64,000 bases of DNA, taken from the NCBI GenBank assembly GCA_046330435.1, contig JAXLST010000010.1:124001-188000 (forward strand), given 5' to 3'. A program made the translations under genes and the position numbers. Below, in pieces: positions 24,887 through 34,155 of this stretch. Positions within the stretch are counted from its first letter, which is position 1. The number at the start of each line of letters is the position of its first letter. This DNA is from Ga0077560 sp046330435 (GTDB lineage: Bacteria > Actinomycetota > Thermoleophilia > Miltoncostaeales > Miltoncostaeaceae). Under the pieces are notes generated by a model that saw only the letters and a program-made list of their open reading frames with translations, was not told where the DNA came from and did not search any database.

Positions 24887-25311
24887 AGGTGATGGCCATC
24901 GACCACGGGGCGACCAGGACCGGCGTGGCGGTGAGCGATCCCACCGGGATGCTGGCGCGCCCGCTGCCGGTGGTGCTGAAGGTCGACACCCCGCAGGGGA
25001 TGGACCACCTGGTGGGGGTCATCGAGGCCGAGCGGCCCGAGCGGATCCTGGTGGGGCACCCGCGCCTGCTCTCCGGTGAGCCGGGTGCCCAGGCCCGGGC
25101 GGCATCGGGCTTCGCCGGGCGTCTTCGGCGCCGCGTCGCCGTGCCGGTGGAGTTGGTGGACGAGCGGCTCTCGACGGCCGAGGCGTCCCGCCGGTCACGC
25201 GAGTCCGGCGCATCGGGGCGCCGGAACGCCCCCGCACTCGACAGCCTCGCGGCGTGCGTGCTGCTCGAGGCCTATCTGCGCAGCCTCCCGGCGGCCGCGC
25301 CGCCGGCGTGA
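24883..25311 (+). CDS. ruvX: Holliday junction resolvase-like protein RuvX/YqgF
   Basis: A 142-residue RNase H-fold protein of the YqgF family, involved in 16S rRNA 5'-end maturation and proposed as a Holliday junction nuclease. Visible motifs are the first catalytic strand MAIDHGATRTGVAVSD, the ILVGHPRLLSGEPG loop (usually VGLP.NMDG), VELVDERLSTAEA and the terminal LDSLAACVLLEAYL with the last acidic residue. It is embedded in alaS-ruvX-mltG-aroE with 4-base overlaps on both sides, a conserved bacterial order. Confidence 0.9.
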   Translation: MKVMAIDHGATRTGVAVSDPTGMLARPLPVVLKVDTPQGMDHLVGVIEAERPERILVGHPRLLSGEPGAQARAASGFAGRLRRRVAVPVELVDERLSTAEASRRSRESGASGRRNAPALDSLAACVLLEAYLRSLPAAAPPA

Positions 25312-26270
25312 GCTCCCGCGGTCCCGGCGACCGCGACTACGGCCGCCGCAACTACTCCTCGTCCTCCTCCTCGCAGGGCCGCTCGCGCGACGCGTCCCGG
25401 CGCCCGCCGTCGCGCCGCCGCCCGCCGCCCCGGCGCCGGCAGGCCAGCGGCGGCCGCACCTTCGTGTGGCTCCTGGCGATCATCGCCGTGGTGGTGCTGC
25501 TCGCCTACGCGGGCCTGAGGAACCTGGGGGACCGGGGCGGTTCCGGCGGGGCGGTCACCACGGCGGCGGAGGCGCCGAACCGGGTGGTGTTCCCGGAGGG
25601 GCTGCGGCGCGAGGACATCGCCGCGATCCTCGACGAGAAGACCTCCCTGTCGGGCGAGGAGTACCTCACGCTCACCGCCCCCGGTGCGCGGGGCCGGCAG
25701 CTGGCGAAGGCCAAGGGGCCGCGGTCGCTGGAGGGCTTCCTGTTCCCGGCGACCTACGACGTCTACTCCACCACCACGGTGCAGAACCTGGTGGAGCAGC
25801 AGCTCGCGGCGTTCGCGGACCGCACCGCGGGGATCGACTACCGGCCGGCCGCGAAGAAGAACCTCACCCGCTACGACGTGCTCATCATCGCCTCCATGGT
25901 GGAGCGCGAGGTGCGGGTGCCGGAGGAGCGGAAGATCGTGGCCGGCGTGATCTACAACCGGCTGCGCAACGACATGCGCCTCGACATCGACGCCACCGTC
26001 CAGTACGCCCTCGGCTCCTGGAAGCCGGAGCTCACGGCGGAGGACCTGGCCATCGACTCGCCGTACAACACGCGGAAGTTCACGGGGCTGCCGCCCGGGC
26101 CCATCTGCAATCCGGGCGAGGCGAGCATCCGGGCCGCCGCACAACCGGCGAAGACGGACTTCCTGTACTACGTGGCCAAGAACGACGGCAGCGGCGGGCA
26201 CTTCTTCGCCCGCACCGCCGCCGAGTTCGAGCAGGCCGTGGCGCAGTCCCGAGCCAACGCGGGCGGCTGA
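25308..26270 (+). CDS. mltG: Endolytic murein transglycosylase MltG
   Basis: A 320-residue inner-membrane protein that cuts nascent glycan strands and so sets peptidoglycan chain length. It has a long Arg/Ser/Pro-rich cytoplasmic N-terminus, one membrane helix (VWLLAIIAVVVLLAYAGL, about 50-68), then the YceG domain: FPEGLRREDIAAIL (LysM-like), LEGFLFPATYDV, the catalytic glutamate in IASMVEREVRVPEER, VIYNRL and SPYNTRKFTGLPPGPICNPG, all typical. GTG at 25308 overlaps the ruvX stop. The aroE ATG begins right after its stop. Confidence 0.95.
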   Translation: MSSRGPGDRDYGRRNYSSSSSSQGRSRDASRRPPSRRRPPPRRRQASGGRTFVWLLAIIAVVVLLAYAGLRNLGDRGGSGGAVTTAAEAPNRVVFPEGLRREDIAAILDEKTSLSGEEYLTLTAPGARGRQLAKAKGPRSLEGFLFPATYDVYSTTTVQNLVEQQLAAFADRTAGIDYRPAAKKNLTRYDVLIIASMVEREVRVPEERKIVAGVIYNRLRNDMRLDIDATVQYALGSWKPELTAEDLAIDSPYNTRKFTGLPPGPICNPGEASIRAAAQPAKTDFLYYVAKNDGSGGHFFARTAAEFEQAVAQSRANAGG

Positions 26271-26271
26271 G

Positions 26272-27087
26272 ATGCCGGTGTCCGCGCGCACCCGGGTGGC
26301 CGGGATCATCGGCTGGCCGGTGCAGCACTCCCTGTCGCCGGCGATGCACAACGCGGCGTTCGCGGCGCTGGGCCTGGACTGGACCTACGTGGCGTTCCCG
26401 GTGGAGCCCGACCGCGTGACGGAGGCCGTGCGCGGCCTGGCCGCCGCCGGCGTGGGCGGCCTCAACGTCACCATCCCCCACAAGCAGGCCGTGCTCGAGG
26501 CGTGCTCGGCGGTGAGTCCCGCGGTGGAGGCCATCGGCGCGGCGAACACCCTGGTCCCCGACGGGGCGGGAGGCTGGCGGGCGGACAACACCGACGCGCC
26601 CGGGTTCCTGCGCGCGCTGGACGAGGCCGCGCCGATCGACCTCACGGGGCGCACCGCCCTGCTGGTGGGCGCCGGCGGCGCCGCCCGGGCCGTGGCGTTC
26701 GGCCTGCGGTCACGCGGGGCGTCCCTGCTGGTCGCCAACCGGACCGCCGCCAAGGCGGCGGAGCTCGGCACCCCCGTGGGCTTCGGCCGGCCGGAGCTGG
26801 AGGAGGCCGCGGCCGGGGCGGACCTGGTGGTGAACTGCACCAGCCTCGGCTTGCACGGCGACGAGGTGCCGCCGGAGCTCCCCATGGACGCGCTGGGGGA
26901 GGGCACCGTGGTTGCCGACGTGGTGTACCGCGCCACCGGCACCCCGTGGCTGCACGCCGCCGAGGCGCGCGGCGCCCGCGTCGTGGACGGGCTGGGCATG
27001 CTCCTGCACCAGGGCGCCGCCGCGTTCGTGCAGTGGACCGGTGAGGAACCCCCGGTGGAGGTCATGCGGGAGGCCCTGCGGGGCTGA
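26272..27087 (+). CDS. aroE: Shikimate dehydrogenase
   Basis: A 271-residue enzyme that reduces 3-dehydroshikimate to shikimate with NADPH in aromatic amino acid synthesis. Motifs include the substrate-binding HSLSPAMHN, the catalytic lysine in NVTIPHK, AANTLV, NTDAPGFL, the Rossmann glycine loop VGAGGAARAV, the NADPH-selecting ANRTAAKA segment and a DGLGMLLHQGAAAF end. Length is normal. It begins one base after the mltG stop, closing the alaS-ruvX-mltG-aroE operon. Confidence 0.96.
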   Translation: MPVSARTRVAGIIGWPVQHSLSPAMHNAAFAALGLDWTYVAFPVEPDRVTEAVRGLAAAGVGGLNVTIPHKQAVLEACSAVSPAVEAIGAANTLVPDGAGGWRADNTDAPGFLRALDEAAPIDLTGRTALLVGAGGAARAVAFGLRSRGASLLVANRTAAKAAELGTPVGFGRPELEEAAAGADLVVNCTSLGLHGDEVPPELPMDALGEGTVVADVVYRATGTPWLHAAEARGARVVDGLGMLLHQGAAAFVQWTGEEPPVEVMREALRG

Positions 27088-27254
27088 CCGCGCGGGGCGG
27101 TGCCACGCCGCCCCCAGGGGGCCTCCGCGCGCGCCCCTGGCGGGACCCGGAACCGCACCGATGCGCCGCGCGGCGCACCGGGGGACGCTCGGGGCACCAG
27201 CCGCCCGCCGCAGGCGGAGCCACGTCCGGCGGGCATCCCGGGAAGGAGGCCACG

Positions 27255-28031
27255 ATGGCCCGGACGACGATGCACGACCCAGGCGGGACCACGGCGGTCA
27301 CGGGCGGGGGGCACCGCGCCGGGGGCGGGCGCATGCGGGACCTGGGGCGGGTGCTGCTCGCCGCCGTGGTCATCACCGTGGGCGCGCTGTACCTGTTGGA
27401 CGCCGGGGGCGTCCTGGACGCGGGTGCCGCGATCGACGACTGGTGGCCGCTGCTGCTGGTCGCCGTCGGCGTGTTCCAGATCATCGAGGGCACGCACGGC
27501 GGGACAGAGCCGGTGCTGTGGATCGGCGCCGGGGCGGTGCTGCTGGCGTTCACGACCGACCTGCTGGGCGACGACGCATGGGCGTGGGTGTGGCCGGCGG
27601 CGCTCGTCGTGGGCGGCCTGTACATCCTGCTGCGGTGGGCGGGCGTGGCGCGGCCCGCGCGTCCCGGCGTTGCGGCGGAGACCGTGACGGCGTCGGGGAT
27701 CCTGGGCGGGCACCACCTCACCAGCACCGCGCCCGCGTTCGAGGGCGGATCGCTCACGGCCGTGCTCGGGGGCGTCGACCTCGACCTGCGGCAGGCGCGG
27801 ATGGCGCCGGAGGGCGCCACGGTGACGGCCACGGCCGTCCTGGGCGGCGTCGAGATCCTCGTGCCGCGCGACTGGCGCGTCGCGCTGGGCGGCACGCCGC
27901 TGCTGGGCGGCATCGACGACGCCCGCGAGCCGCAGGACCCGCCGCCGCCGGACGACGCGCCCGTCCTGCGGGTGGACGCGCTGGCCGTGATGGGCGGCGT
28001 GGAGATCCGCAACACGCCGAAGAAGGGGTGA
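27255..28031 (+). CDS. LiaF-like membrane protein
   Basis: A 258-residue protein. Four membrane helices lie in residues about 30-140 (VLLAAVVITVGALYLL, WWPLLLVAVGVFQII, VLWIGAGAVLLAF, WVWPAALVVGGLYILL), the LiaF N-terminal layout. The C-terminal half has repeated beta motifs (ILGGHHLTSTAPAF, VLGGVDLDLRQA, VLGGVEILVP, VMGGVEIRN) of the LiaF-like C-terminal domain, a right-handed beta structure seen in envelope-stress proteins. GGAAGGAGG just before ATG is a strong ribosome site. LiaF modulates a LiaRS two-component system, but none is nearby here. Confidence 0.85.
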   Translation: MARTTMHDPGGTTAVTGGGHRAGGGRMRDLGRVLLAAVVITVGALYLLDAGGVLDAGAAIDDWWPLLLVAVGVFQIIEGTHGGTEPVLWIGAGAVLLAFTTDLLGDDAWAWVWPAALVVGGLYILLRWAGVARPARPGVAAETVTASGILGGHHLTSTAPAFEGGSLTAVLGGVDLDLRQARMAPEGATVTATAVLGGVEILVPRDWRVALGGTPLLGGIDDAREPQDPPPPDDAPVLRVDALAVMGGVEIRNTPKKG

Positions 28032-28161
28032 CCCCCGGGCCGGACGGTGAAACGCCGTAACCTCACGAATAGAGACGCTGCCCACACGGAAGGGGTAATC
28101 GGGTGAGGGCGGGAGGCCGATCTGCTGAGTACGGCGGATCACGACCCCTCCTGCCCTCCTC

Positions 28162-29970
28162 GTGCCTGAGACCCCTTCACGTGCCAACCCGGCGGCCGCT
28201 CGGCCGCCCGACAGCCCCTCCCCGGGCGCCCCCGCCCGCGGCCTGCGCCGCCTCGGCGGGCCCGAGGCCGCACCGGCGGCCTCCATGCGCGGGGAACCGC
28301 TGCCCAACGTCCTGGTGCGGCTCGGTTACGTGCGGCCGGAGCAGATCCGCTCGATGCTGGAGGCCCACCGGCCACCCGATGGCACCCGGCTGGGGCACCT
28401 GCTGGTGGAGCACGGGCACATCACCCGCGAGCAGCTCACGCACGCCACTGCGGTGCGGAGCGGCACGGAGGTGTACGACCCCACGGTGCCGCCCGACCCG
28501 GCGGTGCTCGACCTGGTGGACGAGCGCACGGCGCGCCGGTACGACGCCATGCCGGTGCGCCAGGCGCCCGACGGCTCCCTGGTGGTCGCGATGGTCGACC
28601 CCCAGAACGTGTTCGCCCTGGACGACCTGCGCATCCTCACGGGCCGCAACATCAAGCCGGTGCTCGCCAAGCCGGAGCACATCCACCACCTGCTCGCCCA
28701 GGCCGCCCGCCTGGACCGCGTGGTGGCGGAGGTGGTCGACACCAGCGACATCCCGGACGACCACGACGCGCTGCTGCACGACATCGCCGAGTCGGCGGAC
28801 GACGCGCCGGTGGTGCGGCTGGTGAACTCGATCATCGCCCGGGGCGTGGACGACGGTGCCTCCGACATCCACTTCGAGCCGCAGGCCCGGGAGATGGTGG
28901 TGCGGTTCCGCGTGGACGGGGTGCTGCGGAACATCACCTCGGTGCCGCACAAGTTCGCGAACGGGGTGGCGAGCCGCATCAAGATCATGAGCGACCTGGA
29001 CATCGCCGAGCGCCGGGCCCCGCAGGACGGCCGCGTGGGGCTGCGCATCTCCGGCCGCAACCTGGACCTGCGCATCGCGACGCTCCCCACCGTGTACGGG
29101 GAGAAGATCGTGATCCGGGTGCTGGACCGCCGGAACGTGGTGATGGACCTGCGGGACCTGGGGTTCGCGCCGGACGTCCTGGAGCGGTTCGAGGAGTGCT
29201 ACCGGCGGCCGTACGGCGCGGTGCTGGTGACCGGCCCCACAGGGTCCGGCAAGTCGACCACCCTGTACGGCACGCTGCACCAGCTGAACTCGGCGGACAA
29301 AAACATCATCACCGTCGAGGACCCGGTGGAGTACCGGCTGCAGGGCGTGAACCAGGTGCAGGTCAACCCCAAGGCCGGCCTGTCGTTCGCCGCCGGCCTG
29401 CGGTCGATCCTGCGATGCGACCCCGATGTGGTGATGATCGGCGAGGTCCGCGACCGGGAGACCGCGAAGATCGCCGTGGAGTCCGCGCTCACCGGCCACC
29501 TGGTGCTCGCCACCCTCCACACCAACGACGCGGCGGGCGCCCTGTCGCGCCTGTCGGAGATGGGGGTGGAGCCCTTCCTGTCGGCCAGCGCCGTGACGGG
29601 GATCCTGGCCCAGCGCCTCGCGCGCCGGCTGTGCGTCCACTGCCGCCAGCCGCACATGGTCCCCACCCAGGTGCTGCGCGACATGGTGGACGCCGACCGC
29701 CTGCCGGAGGCCCTCCCGGACCGCATGCAGGTGTACCGCCCCGGGGGGTGCGAGCGGTGCGGCGGGAGCGGCTACAAGGGCCGGATGGGCGTGTACGAGA
29801 TGCTGGTGGTGAGCGACGCCATCCAGGATCTCATCGTGGAGGGCGCGTCCACCGAGGCGATCACCAAGCAGGCGCAGCGCGAGGGGATGCGCACCCTGCG
29901 CGAGGACGGCCTCATGCGGGTGATGCGGGGGGAGACCAGCCTGGAGGAACTGGCCCGCGCCGTCGGATGA
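28162..29970 (+). CDS. pilB: Type IV pilus assembly ATPase PilB
   Basis: A 602-residue hexameric motor that drives pilus extension. The N-terminal part (about 40-190) is the GspE/PilB N domain (LPNVLVRLGYVRPEQI). The ATPase core has VRFRVDGVLRNI, Walker A GPTGSGKSTT, the Asp box ITVEDPVEY, Walker B region MIGEVRDRETA and the His box TLHTNDA. A CxxC...CxxC zinc motif (LCVHCRQ and CERCGGSGYKGR) is typical. GTG at 28162 is assumed; ATG at 28285, in the same frame, is an alternative without the Pro/Ala-rich leader. It is followed by pilT and pilC on the same strand. Confidence 0.93.
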   Translation: MPETPSRANPAAARPPDSPSPGAPARGLRRLGGPEAAPAASMRGEPLPNVLVRLGYVRPEQIRSMLEAHRPPDGTRLGHLLVEHGHITREQLTHATAVRSGTEVYDPTVPPDPAVLDLVDERTARRYDAMPVRQAPDGSLVVAMVDPQNVFALDDLRILTGRNIKPVLAKPEHIHHLLAQAARLDRVVAEVVDTSDIPDDHDALLHDIAESADDAPVVRLVNSIIARGVDDGASDIHFEPQAREMVVRFRVDGVLRNITSVPHKFANGVASRIKIMSDLDIAERRAPQDGRVGLRISGRNLDLRIATLPTVYGEKIVIRVLDRRNVVMDLRDLGFAPDVLERFEECYRRPYGAVLVTGPTGSGKSTTLYGTLHQLNSADKNIITVEDPVEYRLQGVNQVQVNPKAGLSFAAGLRSILRCDPDVVMIGEVRDRETAKIAVESALTGHLVLATLHTNDAAGALSRLSEMGVEPFLSASAVTGILAQRLARRLCVHCRQPHMVPTQVLRDMVDADRLPEALPDRMQVYRPGGCERCGGSGYKGRMGVYEMLVVSDAIQDLIVEGASTEAITKQAQREGMRTLREDGLMRVMRGETSLEELARAVG

Positions 29971-30067
29971 GTGTGCGCCGCCGCTTGAGGGGGGCACCCG
30001 CCGCGCCGATACGCCAACCAGGACAGGATCGTCCGTTGACCCCCCGTGCGCCATGGAGAAGGTGCCG

Positions 30068-31159
30068 ATGATCGATTTCGCGGAGCTGGTGACCACCGTC
30101 CTCACGAGTGGGGCCAGCGACCTGCATCTTTCGGTGGGCGCACCGCCCGTCATGCGGCGCAGCGGCGAGCTGGTGCCGATCGGCAGCCACGTGCTCACCG
30201 CACAGGACACCCGGGACCTGGTCTACGGGATCCTCACGCAGGACCAGCGGCAGCGGCTGGAGACCAACCTGGAGATCGACTTCTCCTACCAGGTCCCGAA
30301 CCGCGCCCGGTTCCGCGTGAACGCGTACTTCCAGCGCGCCGCGATGGGCGCCGCGTTCCGCGTGGTCCCCACGGAGCTGAAGTCCCTCGACGAGCTCAAG
30401 CTCCCGGAGTCGATCCGCACCTGGACCACCCGCCCGCGCGGGCTGGTGCTGGTGACGGGCCCCACGGGTTCCGGTAAGTCGACGACGCTCGCCGCGCTCA
30501 TCGACGAGATCAACTCGACCCGGTCGTGCCACATCATCACGATCGAGGACCCCATCGAGTTCCTGCACAAGCACAAGCGCTCGCTGATCAACCAGCGGGA
30601 GCTGGGCGGCGACACGCACTCCTTCGGGAACGCGCTCCGCAGCGCGCTGCGGCAGGACCCCGACGTCATCCTCGTGGGTGAGATGCGTGACCTGGAGACC
30701 ATCCAGATCGCCCTGACCGCCGCCGAGACCGGGCACCTGGTGTTCGGCACCCTCCACACCTCGGACGCGCCGCAGACCGTGGACCGCGTGATCGACGTGT
30801 TCCCGCCGCACCAGCAGGAGCAGGTCCGGATCATGCTCTCCAACGCCCTGCAGGGCGTGTGCTGCCAGCAGCTGCTGCCGACGGTGCACGGCGGCCGTAC
30901 CGTCGCCGTCGAGGTGCTCATGGCCACCCCGGCCGTGCGGAACCTCATCCGCGAGGGCAAGACCCACCAGATCTACTCGATGCTGCAGACCGGCTCGCAG
31001 CACGGGATGATCTCCATGGACGCATCGCTGGCGACGCTGGTGCGGCAGGGCGTGATCACCAAGCACCTGGCGCTGGAGCGGGCCTCGAGCCCCGGTGAGC
31101 TGAAGCGGCTCCTGGATGGCGCCCCGCCCGGCAGCGTCACCGAGCGGAAGGCGGCGTAG
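30068..31159 (+). CDS. pilT: Type IV pilus retraction ATPase PilT
   Basis: A 363-residue hexameric ATPase that powers pilus retraction and twitching. It shows the PilT start (ASDLHLSVG), the PAS-like N domain, Walker A GPTGSGKSTT, Asp box ITIEDPIEF, Walker B VILVGEMRDLET, His box TLHTSDA and the PilT-specific AVRNLIREGKTHQI motif needed for retraction. ATG at 30068 follows GGAGAAGG at a good distance; an ATG five codons upstream has no ribosome site. It lies about 100 bases after pilB and 3 bases before pilC. Confidence 0.94.
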   Translation: MIDFAELVTTVLTSGASDLHLSVGAPPVMRRSGELVPIGSHVLTAQDTRDLVYGILTQDQRQRLETNLEIDFSYQVPNRARFRVNAYFQRAAMGAAFRVVPTELKSLDELKLPESIRTWTTRPRGLVLVTGPTGSGKSTTLAALIDEINSTRSCHIITIEDPIEFLHKHKRSLINQRELGGDTHSFGNALRSALRQDPDVILVGEMRDLETIQIALTAAETGHLVFGTLHTSDAPQTVDRVIDVFPPHQQEQVRIMLSNALQGVCCQQLLPTVHGGRTVAVEVLMATPAVRNLIREGKTHQIYSMLQTGSQHGMISMDASLATLVRQGVITKHLALERASSPGELKRLLDGAPPGSVTERKAA

Positions 31160-31162
31160 CCC

Positions 31163-32386
31163 GTGGCCACCGCCTCGACATTCACCTTCAAGGCCCTCGA
31201 CCGCTCCGGTGCGGCGACGACCGGGGAGATGCAGGGGGAGAGCAAGGCGCAGGTCGCGGCCCAGCTGCGGCTGCGCGGCCTCACCGTCGTCGACGTGGCG
31301 GAGAAGTCCTCGCCGATGACGGTCGAGGACATCCTGGACCGCTACAAGCGGGTGAAGCCCGCGGAGATGACGGTCCTCGCCCGCCAGCTGGCGACGATGG
31401 TGTCATCGGGCCTGTCGCTGCTCCGGGCCCTGTACGTCCTGGAGGACCAGACCCAGAACAAGAAGCTGAAGGCCGCGATCGCGGAGATCCGCGGTGACGT
31501 GGAGGCCGGCCTGTCGCTGAGCCAGGCGATGGCGAAGCACCCGAAGATCTTCAACGACCTGTTCGTGTCAATGGTCCAGGCCGGTGAGACGGGCGGAAAC
31601 CTGGAGGAGGTGCTGGAGCGCGTCGCGATCCAGCTGGAGAAGGACGACAGCCTCCGCCGCACCGTCCGCAGCGCGATGGTCTACCCGTCGCTCATCGCGG
31701 GCTTCGCCGTCCTCGTGCTCATCGCGATGGTGGCGTTCCTCATCCCGATCTTCGCGAAGATGTTTAAGGACCTGGGGGGCGAGCTCCCGCCGCTCACCGC
31801 GTTCATGATCCTGCTGTCGAACATCATGCGCGGCTACTGGTTCGTGCTGATCTTCGCCCCGCCGGGCCTCATGTGGGTGTTCCGGAAGTGGAAGAGCACG
31901 GACTCCGGCCATTACCAATGGGACACGATCAAGCTGCGGCTCCCGATGAAGATCGGGGACATCGTCCGCAAGATCGCGGTCGCCCGCTTCGCCCGCACCC
32001 TCGGGACCCTGACGGCCTCCGGCGTGCCGATCCTCCAGGCCCTGGAGATCACCGCCAAGACCGCCGGCAACCGCGTGATCTCCGACCCCATGAAGGAGGT
32101 CGGTGAGCGCGTCCGCGAGGGGCAGCCGCTGGCCATTCCGCTCGCCAAGACCGGCGTCTTCCCGATCATGGTCACGCAGATGCTCGCCGTGGGTGAGGAG
32201 ACCGGGTCGATGGACCAGATGCTCCACAAGCTCGCGGACTTCTACGACGACGAGATCGCCGCGAAGCTGAAGGCCCTCACCTCGATCATCGAGCCGCTCA
32301 TGATGATCATGGTCGGCATGATCGTCGGCATCGTGGTCATCTCCATGTACCTGCCGATGTTCAAGATCTTCGAGCTGGTGAAGTAG
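31163..32386 (+). CDS. pilC: Type IV pilus inner-membrane platform PilC
   Basis: A 407-residue GspF/PilC-family protein, the inner-membrane platform on which PilB and PilT act. It has two GspF domains (about 70-195 and 270-395), each with the FARQLATMVSSGLSLLRAL / FARTLGTLTASGVPILQAL motif, and three membrane helices (near 170-195, 220-245 and 375-400). The N-terminal FTFKALDRSGAATTGEM is typical. It starts with GTG 3 bases after pilT. A 13-base perfect hairpin follows its stop, so the visible pilus operon ends here without pilins or a prepilin peptidase. Confidence 0.94.
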   Translation: MATASTFTFKALDRSGAATTGEMQGESKAQVAAQLRLRGLTVVDVAEKSSPMTVEDILDRYKRVKPAEMTVLARQLATMVSSGLSLLRALYVLEDQTQNKKLKAAIAEIRGDVEAGLSLSQAMAKHPKIFNDLFVSMVQAGETGGNLEEVLERVAIQLEKDDSLRRTVRSAMVYPSLIAGFAVLVLIAMVAFLIPIFAKMFKDLGGELPPLTAFMILLSNIMRGYWFVLIFAPPGLMWVFRKWKSTDSGHYQWDTIKLRLPMKIGDIVRKIAVARFARTLGTLTASGVPILQALEITAKTAGNRVISDPMKEVGERVREGQPLAIPLAKTGVFPIMVTQMLAVGEETGSMDQMLHKLADFYDDEIAAKLKALTSIIEPLMMIMVGMIVGIVVISMYLPMFKIFELVK

Positions 32387-32396
32387 CGACGACGAC

Positions 32397-32429
32397 GGTC
32401 CGGCGGCGGCGCGCGTCCGCCGCCGGACC
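32397..32429 (+). terminator. Strong hairpin ending the pil operon
   Basis: GGTCCGGCGGCGG (32397-32409) and CCGCCGCCGGACC (32417-32429) form a perfect 13-base stem with a 7-base loop, 10 bases after the pilC stop. It has no U-run. Confidence 0.7.
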
Positions 32430-32477
32430 GCCAACCGCGGCCCGGTCAGGAGCCCCACGCCCGGCGGCCGTCACCGT

Positions 32478-32774
32478 TCAAAGGAGCCGGCCCCGGCGGC
32501 GGCGCACCAGTTGCCAGGTCGCGGCCGCGGCGACCGCCAGGCCCAGGACCGCGAGGGCCAGGGCTTCGACCTGCTGGCCGGTCCACACGAGGCCGCACAG
32601 GCCCTCGTCCTCCGTGGACGACGCCACGCAGCGGTCCCACTCGCGGCGTCCGTGCACGAGGACGACGGGGACCAGGAGCAGCAGGGCGGCCGCGGCCCCA
32701 AAGGCGATCCGCTCGCCCGCGGAGACCCGGGCGGGGCGCGGCGGGCGGGATTCGTCACGACCGGGCACGTCCAC
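32478..32774 (-). CDS. Small two-helix membrane protein
   Basis: A 98-residue protein with a polar N-terminus (about 22 residues), a first membrane helix (IAFGAAAALLLLVPVVLVHG), an extracytoplasmic loop with two cysteines (CVASSTEDEGLCGLVW), a second helix (ALALAVLGLAVAAAATWQLV) and an Arg-rich end. GTG at 32774 is used; GTG at 32768 is possible. It faces the pil operon tail to tail. No family is recognised. Confidence 0.55.
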   Translation of the reverse strand: MDVPGRDESRPPRPARVSAGERIAFGAAAALLLLVPVVLVHGRREWDRCVASSTEDEGLCGLVWTGQQVEALALAVLGLAVAAAATWQLVRRRRGRLL

Positions 32775-32915
32775 GGTCCCCGGACCCGGGCGGCGGCCGG
32801 GGCGTTACCCGCCCACCCGTCGCGGCCCGATGTCCCGCCCACCCTGGGGAAGTCCCCGACGCGCCGCCACCGCCTCCCCCCATAGCGTGCGGCGGTCACG
32901 AACGATGGGGGGAAC

Positions 32916-33722
32916 ATGCGACGGAGATCGCAGCTCACGGCCGCCGCGCTCACGCTGGCGGCCTGCGGGGCCGTCGGGGCGGCCGCCGCCGGAGGTGCTG
33001 CGCCGAGAGCTGACGTGACGCTCACGCCGGTGTCGCAGCGCACCGACGAGGCCATCCGGGTGCGCACCACCGTGGGGTCCGGCGCCACCGGAAACCTGTG
33101 GGTGGCGGTCGCCCGCACCACGGCGCCCTGCGGTCCATCGGCCGCGGAATGGCAGACCGCGGTGGGGACCGGCATCCGGTGGCTGACCGGCGGCCCCGCC
33201 CTGCCGGACGCGCCGGCCGCGACCGCGGCCGACGCCGTCTCGCGGAGCAGCACCAAACGGCTGCTGACGACGCTGGGTCCCACCGCCCGCGACGAGGGCA
33301 CGTGGACGGCCTGCGCGTGGCTCGCGGTCCAGAACGCCGATGGTGCCGCGAGCACGCACGACGACCTCCGGCTGGTCGTCGTCGAGGACCGGCTCGGGCG
33401 GGGCCTGCTGCAGACGGGAACCCCCGGCGGTGCGGTGCTGCCCCGCCGGCCCGCACGGTTCACCCTCTCCCCGGCGGCGCGGGTGACCGGGGCCAGGTGG
33501 CGGGGGTGGGGCACGGCCACCGCCTCCGGCACCGGGGTGCTGGTCTACGGCGACAGCGCCCCCCGGATCCCGGTGCCCGTGCGGCTCAAGGCGCTGCGCT
33601 CCGGCACGTGCCGCAACCGGCCCGTCTACACGCGCGTCATCTACGAGCTGGTGCGCCCCGCGGCCGGGGTGCCGGCCCGCGCGCCGTTCGACCTCACCGA
33701 CGCGGAGTGCAGCATCCCGTGA
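32916..33722 (+). CDS. Secreted protein of unknown function
   Basis: A 268-residue protein with a signal peptide (RRRSQLTAAALTLAACGAVGAAAAGGA); the LAAC segment might be a lipobox, but a normal signal cleavage is as likely. The mature protein has beta-rich segments (VTLTPVSQRTDEAIRVRTTV) and several cysteines (PCGP, TACAW, TCRN, AECS) that could form disulfides. The second half repeats the layout of the first (ARFTLSPAARVTGARWRGWG). ATG follows GGGGGGAA. The neighbours do not suggest a role. Confidence 0.65.
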   Translation: MRRRSQLTAAALTLAACGAVGAAAAGGAAPRADVTLTPVSQRTDEAIRVRTTVGSGATGNLWVAVARTTAPCGPSAAEWQTAVGTGIRWLTGGPALPDAPAATAADAVSRSSTKRLLTTLGPTARDEGTWTACAWLAVQNADGAASTHDDLRLVVVEDRLGRGLLQTGTPGGAVLPRRPARFTLSPAARVTGARWRGWGTATASGTGVLVYGDSAPRIPVPVRLKALRSGTCRNRPVYTRVIYELVRPAAGVPARAPFDLTDAECSIP

Positions 33723-33741
33723 CCCATCCGGCCGGGGCGGA

Positions 33742-34155
33742 TCAGCCGCCCCGGCCCGGCGGCGGGGCGACATCCTCGCCGCGCTTGGTGTGCGTGCCGC
33801 CGGCGGTGGGCCGGACGTCCTCGCGCTCCAGCTCCCCCAGGGCGTCGCGCAGCTCCTCGGCGAGCGCCGCGCCCGATCCCGGCGCCTCACGGTCGTAACG
33901 GTCCAGCACCTCCCGCGTGACCCGCATGAGCTCGTGCGCGACCTCCGGTGCCGCGGCCACCGCGTCGGAGGTCGTCACCGGGCGCTCCGTCTCCACGGTC
34001 CGCACCTCGCCCGACCGCCCGAGCGTCTGCAGCAGCCAGCCGGGGTCCGTCACGTCCGGCCCCGCGCGGAGCCACAGGAACCGGCCGCTGTCGTCGCGGA
34101 ACGCCGTCCGCGCCCACGTGGCGTCCGAGCGGTCGGTCACCGCGTGCCAGGTCAC
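33742..34155 (-). CDS. Hypothetical soluble protein
   Basis: A 137-residue protein with an N-terminal beta-rich part (VTWHAVTDRSDATWARTAF, SGRFLWLRAG) and a C-terminal helical part (VAHELMRVTREVLDRYD, GAALAEELRDALGELER). No signal or membrane segment. GTG at 34155 overlaps the stop of the upstream gene (34152-34523) by 4 bases and has GGGAGG in front, so the two are a translationally coupled pair. No family is recognised. Confidence 0.6.
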   Translation of the reverse strand: MTWHAVTDRSDATWARTAFRDDSGRFLWLRAGPDVTDPGWLLQTLGRSGEVRTVETERPVTTSDAVAAAPEVAHELMRVTREVLDRYDREAPGSGAALAEELRDALGELEREDVRPTAGGTHTKRGEDVAPPPGRGG

